Source of the DNA: Paenibacillus sp. 19GGS1-52
Lineage (GTDB): Bacteria > Bacillota > Bacilli > Paenibacillales > Paenibacillaceae
DNA length: 64,000 nt
NCBI RefSeq assembly: GCF_022369515.1
Contig: NZ_CP059724.1
Coordinates: 2,914,001-2,978,000, forward strand
Direction: 5' to 3'
Shown piece by piece: positions 61,982 through 64,000 of this stretch. The notes under the pieces are model-generated. The model was not told where the DNA came from. It worked only from the letters and a program-made list of their open reading frames with translations, and did no database searches. Within the stretch, counting starts at the first letter, position 1. Every line of letters begins with the position of its first letter. A program made the position numbers and the translations under genes.

Positions 61982-64000
61982 ATGGGAATAGTCATGGCAA
62001 AAAAGTCGCGAGTCAGTGGGTTGGCCTTGTGGATTTCGATCATCATGGTCTGTAGTTTTGTGACCAATGCATTGTATTTACCCACGTCTATCCAAGCGGA
62101 GACAGCGGATACCCTGTATGATTTTACACAGGTGAATGTTGCAGGGAGTGGGATATCCGTTATTGATGCGGAGACCGAGTTGGGGCCGTATGGTTGGGAA
62201 CTGCAGTCATACGGACTGAAGGCGGATACCTACACGCAGGGAGAATATATAACCTTTGAGTTAAGTGTTCCGGAGTCTGCTAGTTATGCCATCTATCTCC
62301 AAGGTGCCAATGCATCAGGCGGGGGTATTGGGGCACTATCCATCGATGGGGTCGCTTTGGAGGATTATAATTTCTACGCCGCTGCTTACACAGCGGCCGC
62401 ACCGGAGCAGAAGCTGGGTATGCTGCCGCTTACGGCTGGCACTCATAAACTGAAACTAATGACCAATGGACAGCCAAGCGGATCGTGGGGAATGAACATG
62501 TATCCCGGTAAACTGAGGCTGGCTAAGGAAGCCACACCAGTGGCGCCGGCTGCCGTTTCGTACGATTTTAAGAAAGTGAATGAAGAGAATAGCGGAATTT
62601 CGGTCATTGAAGCGGAAACAGATATAGGTAGCTCTGGCTGGGAGTTACAACCGTACGGGCTGAAGACGGACACTTATACACAAGGTGAATATATTTCCTT
62701 TCAGATCGAAGTTCCGGTAACAGCGACCTATGCAGTTTATTTCCAAGGAGCCAATGCCTCGGGCGGGGGTCTCGGAGCCTTGTCGATCGACGGGACTGCG
62801 CTTGGAGATTATAACTTTTATGCAGAGACCTATACACCTGCTGCGCCCGAGCAGAAACAGGGTGTGCTTCTGCTGAGCGCTGGAAGTCATAAGCTGAAGG
62901 TGATGACCGATGGTCAACCAAGCGGCTCATGGGGCATGAATATGTATCTCGGCAAGCTGAGATTGGCAGAGGAAGCCATTCCTGTGGTGCCGGATAATGT
63001 ATTATACGATTTCACGAAGGTGAACAAGACTGGCAGTGGCATCGCGGTCATTGAAGCAGAGACGGAAATTGGCAACTCCGGCTGGGAGTTGCAGTCATAT
63101 GGTCTGAAGACAGACTCGTATTCAGAGGGCGAACATATTACCTTTCAGCTGGATGTTCCGGCGAATGGCATCTATGCCATCTATATTCAAGGTGCGAATG
63201 CAGCGGGCGGCGGGATAGGTGCTTGGTCGATAGACGGACAAGTCCTCGGAAGCTACAATTTCTACGCAGCTGATTATACGGCCACCGGCCTTAATCAATA
63301 TATGCGTACGCTAGAGCTGACGGCAGGCAGCCATAAGCTGTTGTTGACGGCGAGTGGCATGCCAAGTGGATCATGGGGAATGAATCTTTATCCCAGCAAG
63401 CTGAATATGGTTTCTGTAGCGAAGCTGCCGGATCTGCTGGAAGTGGAAGCGTCAGTCCGTAAAAATCTGCTGCTCATCGGACAGTCAGTTCAAGTATCCG
63501 TTAAGGGCACCTTCAATGATGGCTACAAAGGCGCGATCCTAGAGGGAACGACTAGCTTCACAAGCAGTAATTCTCAAGTGGCCAGTGTTGATGATACAGG
63601 AAGGATCACGGCCATCGGAGCCGGAACGGCTGATATTACGGCAACCGTTAATATTCGCGGGACGCTGCAGCAAGCTGTGGTAGCGATAACGGTTAGCGAC
63701 AAACAGCTCGGCAGCGTCGGAATTCAAGCGGATTCATTGGAAGTGGTGGAGGGGCAAACTCTTGCTCTGAGCGTCACCGGTAAATTGACAGATGGGACCG
63801 ATATCCTGCTTGATGAGGATGCGACAATCCATTTTACAAGCTTAAATAACGAAGTAGCCGAAGTAGACGAGAGTGGATTGGTTATGGGAGTCGCAAAAGG
63901 GAAGGCCACAATTCAGGTAGAGGTAACTCTTGGCTCAACTACGGTAAGTGGACAATTGGACTTGACCGTACTGGGCCTGGAGCTTGCTCAAGTGCTGCTG
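61982..64000 (+). CDS. Secreted repeat protein with CBM-like and Ig-like domains (3' end missing)
   Basis: An open frame of 673 codons that runs off the right edge. A signal peptide (about 1-40, KK then a hydrophobic core and a likely cut after IQA) is followed by three repeats of 148 residues starting at 62117, 62561 and 63005. Each repeat begins YDFxxVN and contains GWELQxYGLKxDxY, YNFYA and SGSWGMNxY, and looks like a beta-sandwich carbohydrate-binding unit. Two bacterial Ig-like (BIG_2) domains follow (from about 63,430 and 63,715; SSNSQVASVDDTGRITAIGAGTADITA). A catalytic domain may lie beyond the window. ATG 61982 follows GGGAGGG. Confidence 0.85.
   Translation, partial: MGIVMAKKSRVSGLALWISIIMVCSFVTNALYLPTSIQAETADTLYDFTQVNVAGSGISVIDAETELGPYGWELQSYGLKADTYTQGEYITFELSVPESASYAIYLQGANASGGGIGALSIDGVALEDYNFYAAAYTAAAPEQKLGMLPLTAGTHKLKLMTNGQPSGSWGMNMYPGKLRLAKEATPVAPAAVSYDFKKVNEENSGISVIEAETDIGSSGWELQPYGLKTDTYTQGEYISFQIEVPVTATYAVYFQGANASGGGLGALSIDGTALGDYNFYAETYTPAAPEQKQGVLLLSAGSHKLKVMTDGQPSGSWGMNMYLGKLRLAEEAIPVVPDNVLYDFTKVNKTGSGIAVIEAETEIGNSGWELQSYGLKTDSYSEGEHITFQLDVPANGIYAIYIQGANAAGGGIGAWSIDGQVLGSYNFYAADYTATGLNQYMRTLELTAGSHKLLLTASGMPSGSWGMNLYPSKLNMVSVAKLPDLLEVEASVRKNLLLIGQSVQVSVKGTFNDGYKGAILEGTTSFTSSNSQVASVDDTGRITAIGAGTADITATVNIRGTLQQAVVAITVSDKQLGSVGIQADSLEVVEGQTLALSVTGKLTDGTDILLDEDATIHFTSLNNEVAEVDESGLVMGVAKGKATIQVEVTLGSTTVSGQLDLTVLGLELAQVLL
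62117..63420 (+). repeat. Three tandem 444-bp coding repeats
   Basis: Units start at 62117, 62561 and 63005, exactly 444 bases (148 codons) apart. The third is slightly shorter and leads into the Ig-like part. Nucleotide identity is visible but imperfect, so the copies have diverged. Confidence 0.85.

Noticed and set aside
1..64000. tRNA, rRNA, CRISPR arrays, insertion sequences, prophage or integrase genes
   Set aside because: I looked for cloverleaf-type RNA, regularly spaced short repeats, transposase motifs and flanking inverted repeats and found none that I could support.

Overview
The window is chromosomal DNA of a spore-forming Firmicute, most likely Paenibacillus. Gene order over the first 26 kb follows the Bacillus/Paenibacillus segment asd-dapG-dapA-rnjB-tepA-ylzJ-spoIIIE-...-ymfF-ymfH-ymfI-ymfJ-ymfK-rodZ-...-pgsA-cinA-recA-recX-rny-ymdB-spoVS. 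The cortex-lytic enzyme SleB and SpoVS point to sporulation. The lplB/ytcP-type importer, the GntR/solute-binding-protein fusion and the repeat-rich surface protein are typical of Paenibacillus. I found no tRNA, rRNA, CRISPR array, prophage or insertion sequence.

Region 1 (1-25.8 kb) is conserved core: lysine/diaminopimelate synthesis, RNA decay (RNase J, RNase Y, YmdB), DNA translocation and recombination (SpoIIIE, RecA, RecX), envelope and lipid genes (RodZ, PgsA), and spore genes. Several control signals are readable here. They include a LexA box and promoter at recA, a sigma-G-type promoter at sleB, a sigma-H-type promoter at spoVS, and structured leaders before both ribonuclease genes. 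ymdB has no ATG, GTG or TTG at its proper start and appears to begin with ATA. Two copies of a ~100-bp intergenic element, in opposite orientation, fold into the same two hairpins with a compensatory base-pair change.

Region 2 (26-33.7 kb) holds signalling and solitary genes: a PAS3-GGDEF-EAL-PilZ c-di-GMP protein, a convergent chemoreceptor, a DEAD-box RNA helicase and an unassigned GT-A-like glycosyltransferase.

Region 3 (33.8-61.6 kb) is a large catabolic island. It contains a GH20 hexosaminidase, NagA, a TIM-barrel/NagB fusion, a ROK regulator, an oligosaccharide-type ABC importer, an M20 deacylase and a ceramidase-like hydrolase. It also has a polysaccharide-deacetylase-like protein, a DegT aminotransferase, two Gfo/Idh oxidoreductases, an SDR, an SMP-30 lactonase, a DapA-family aldolase and a D-threonine-aldolase-like PLP enzyme beside RidA. 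A four-gene operon of poorly characterised enzymes opens it. The genes read as uptake and stepwise breakdown of an N-acylated amino-sugar compound that does not fit the textbook GlcNAc route.

Two operator families can be read from the DNA. A 20-bp palindrome (ATTTTC..TATAC.GAAAAT type) lies downstream of matching promoters at the aldolase operon, the GH20 operon and iclR itself. A different motif (GGTATNNTACTTGTA type) overlaps or adjoins the promoters of the ABC importer, the gntR/deacetylase intergenic region and the surface-protein gene, so it is a candidate target of the GntR/solute-binding fusion. The window ends inside a secreted protein with three exact-period 148-residue repeats and two Ig-like domains (from 61,982), tied to the island by the second motif.
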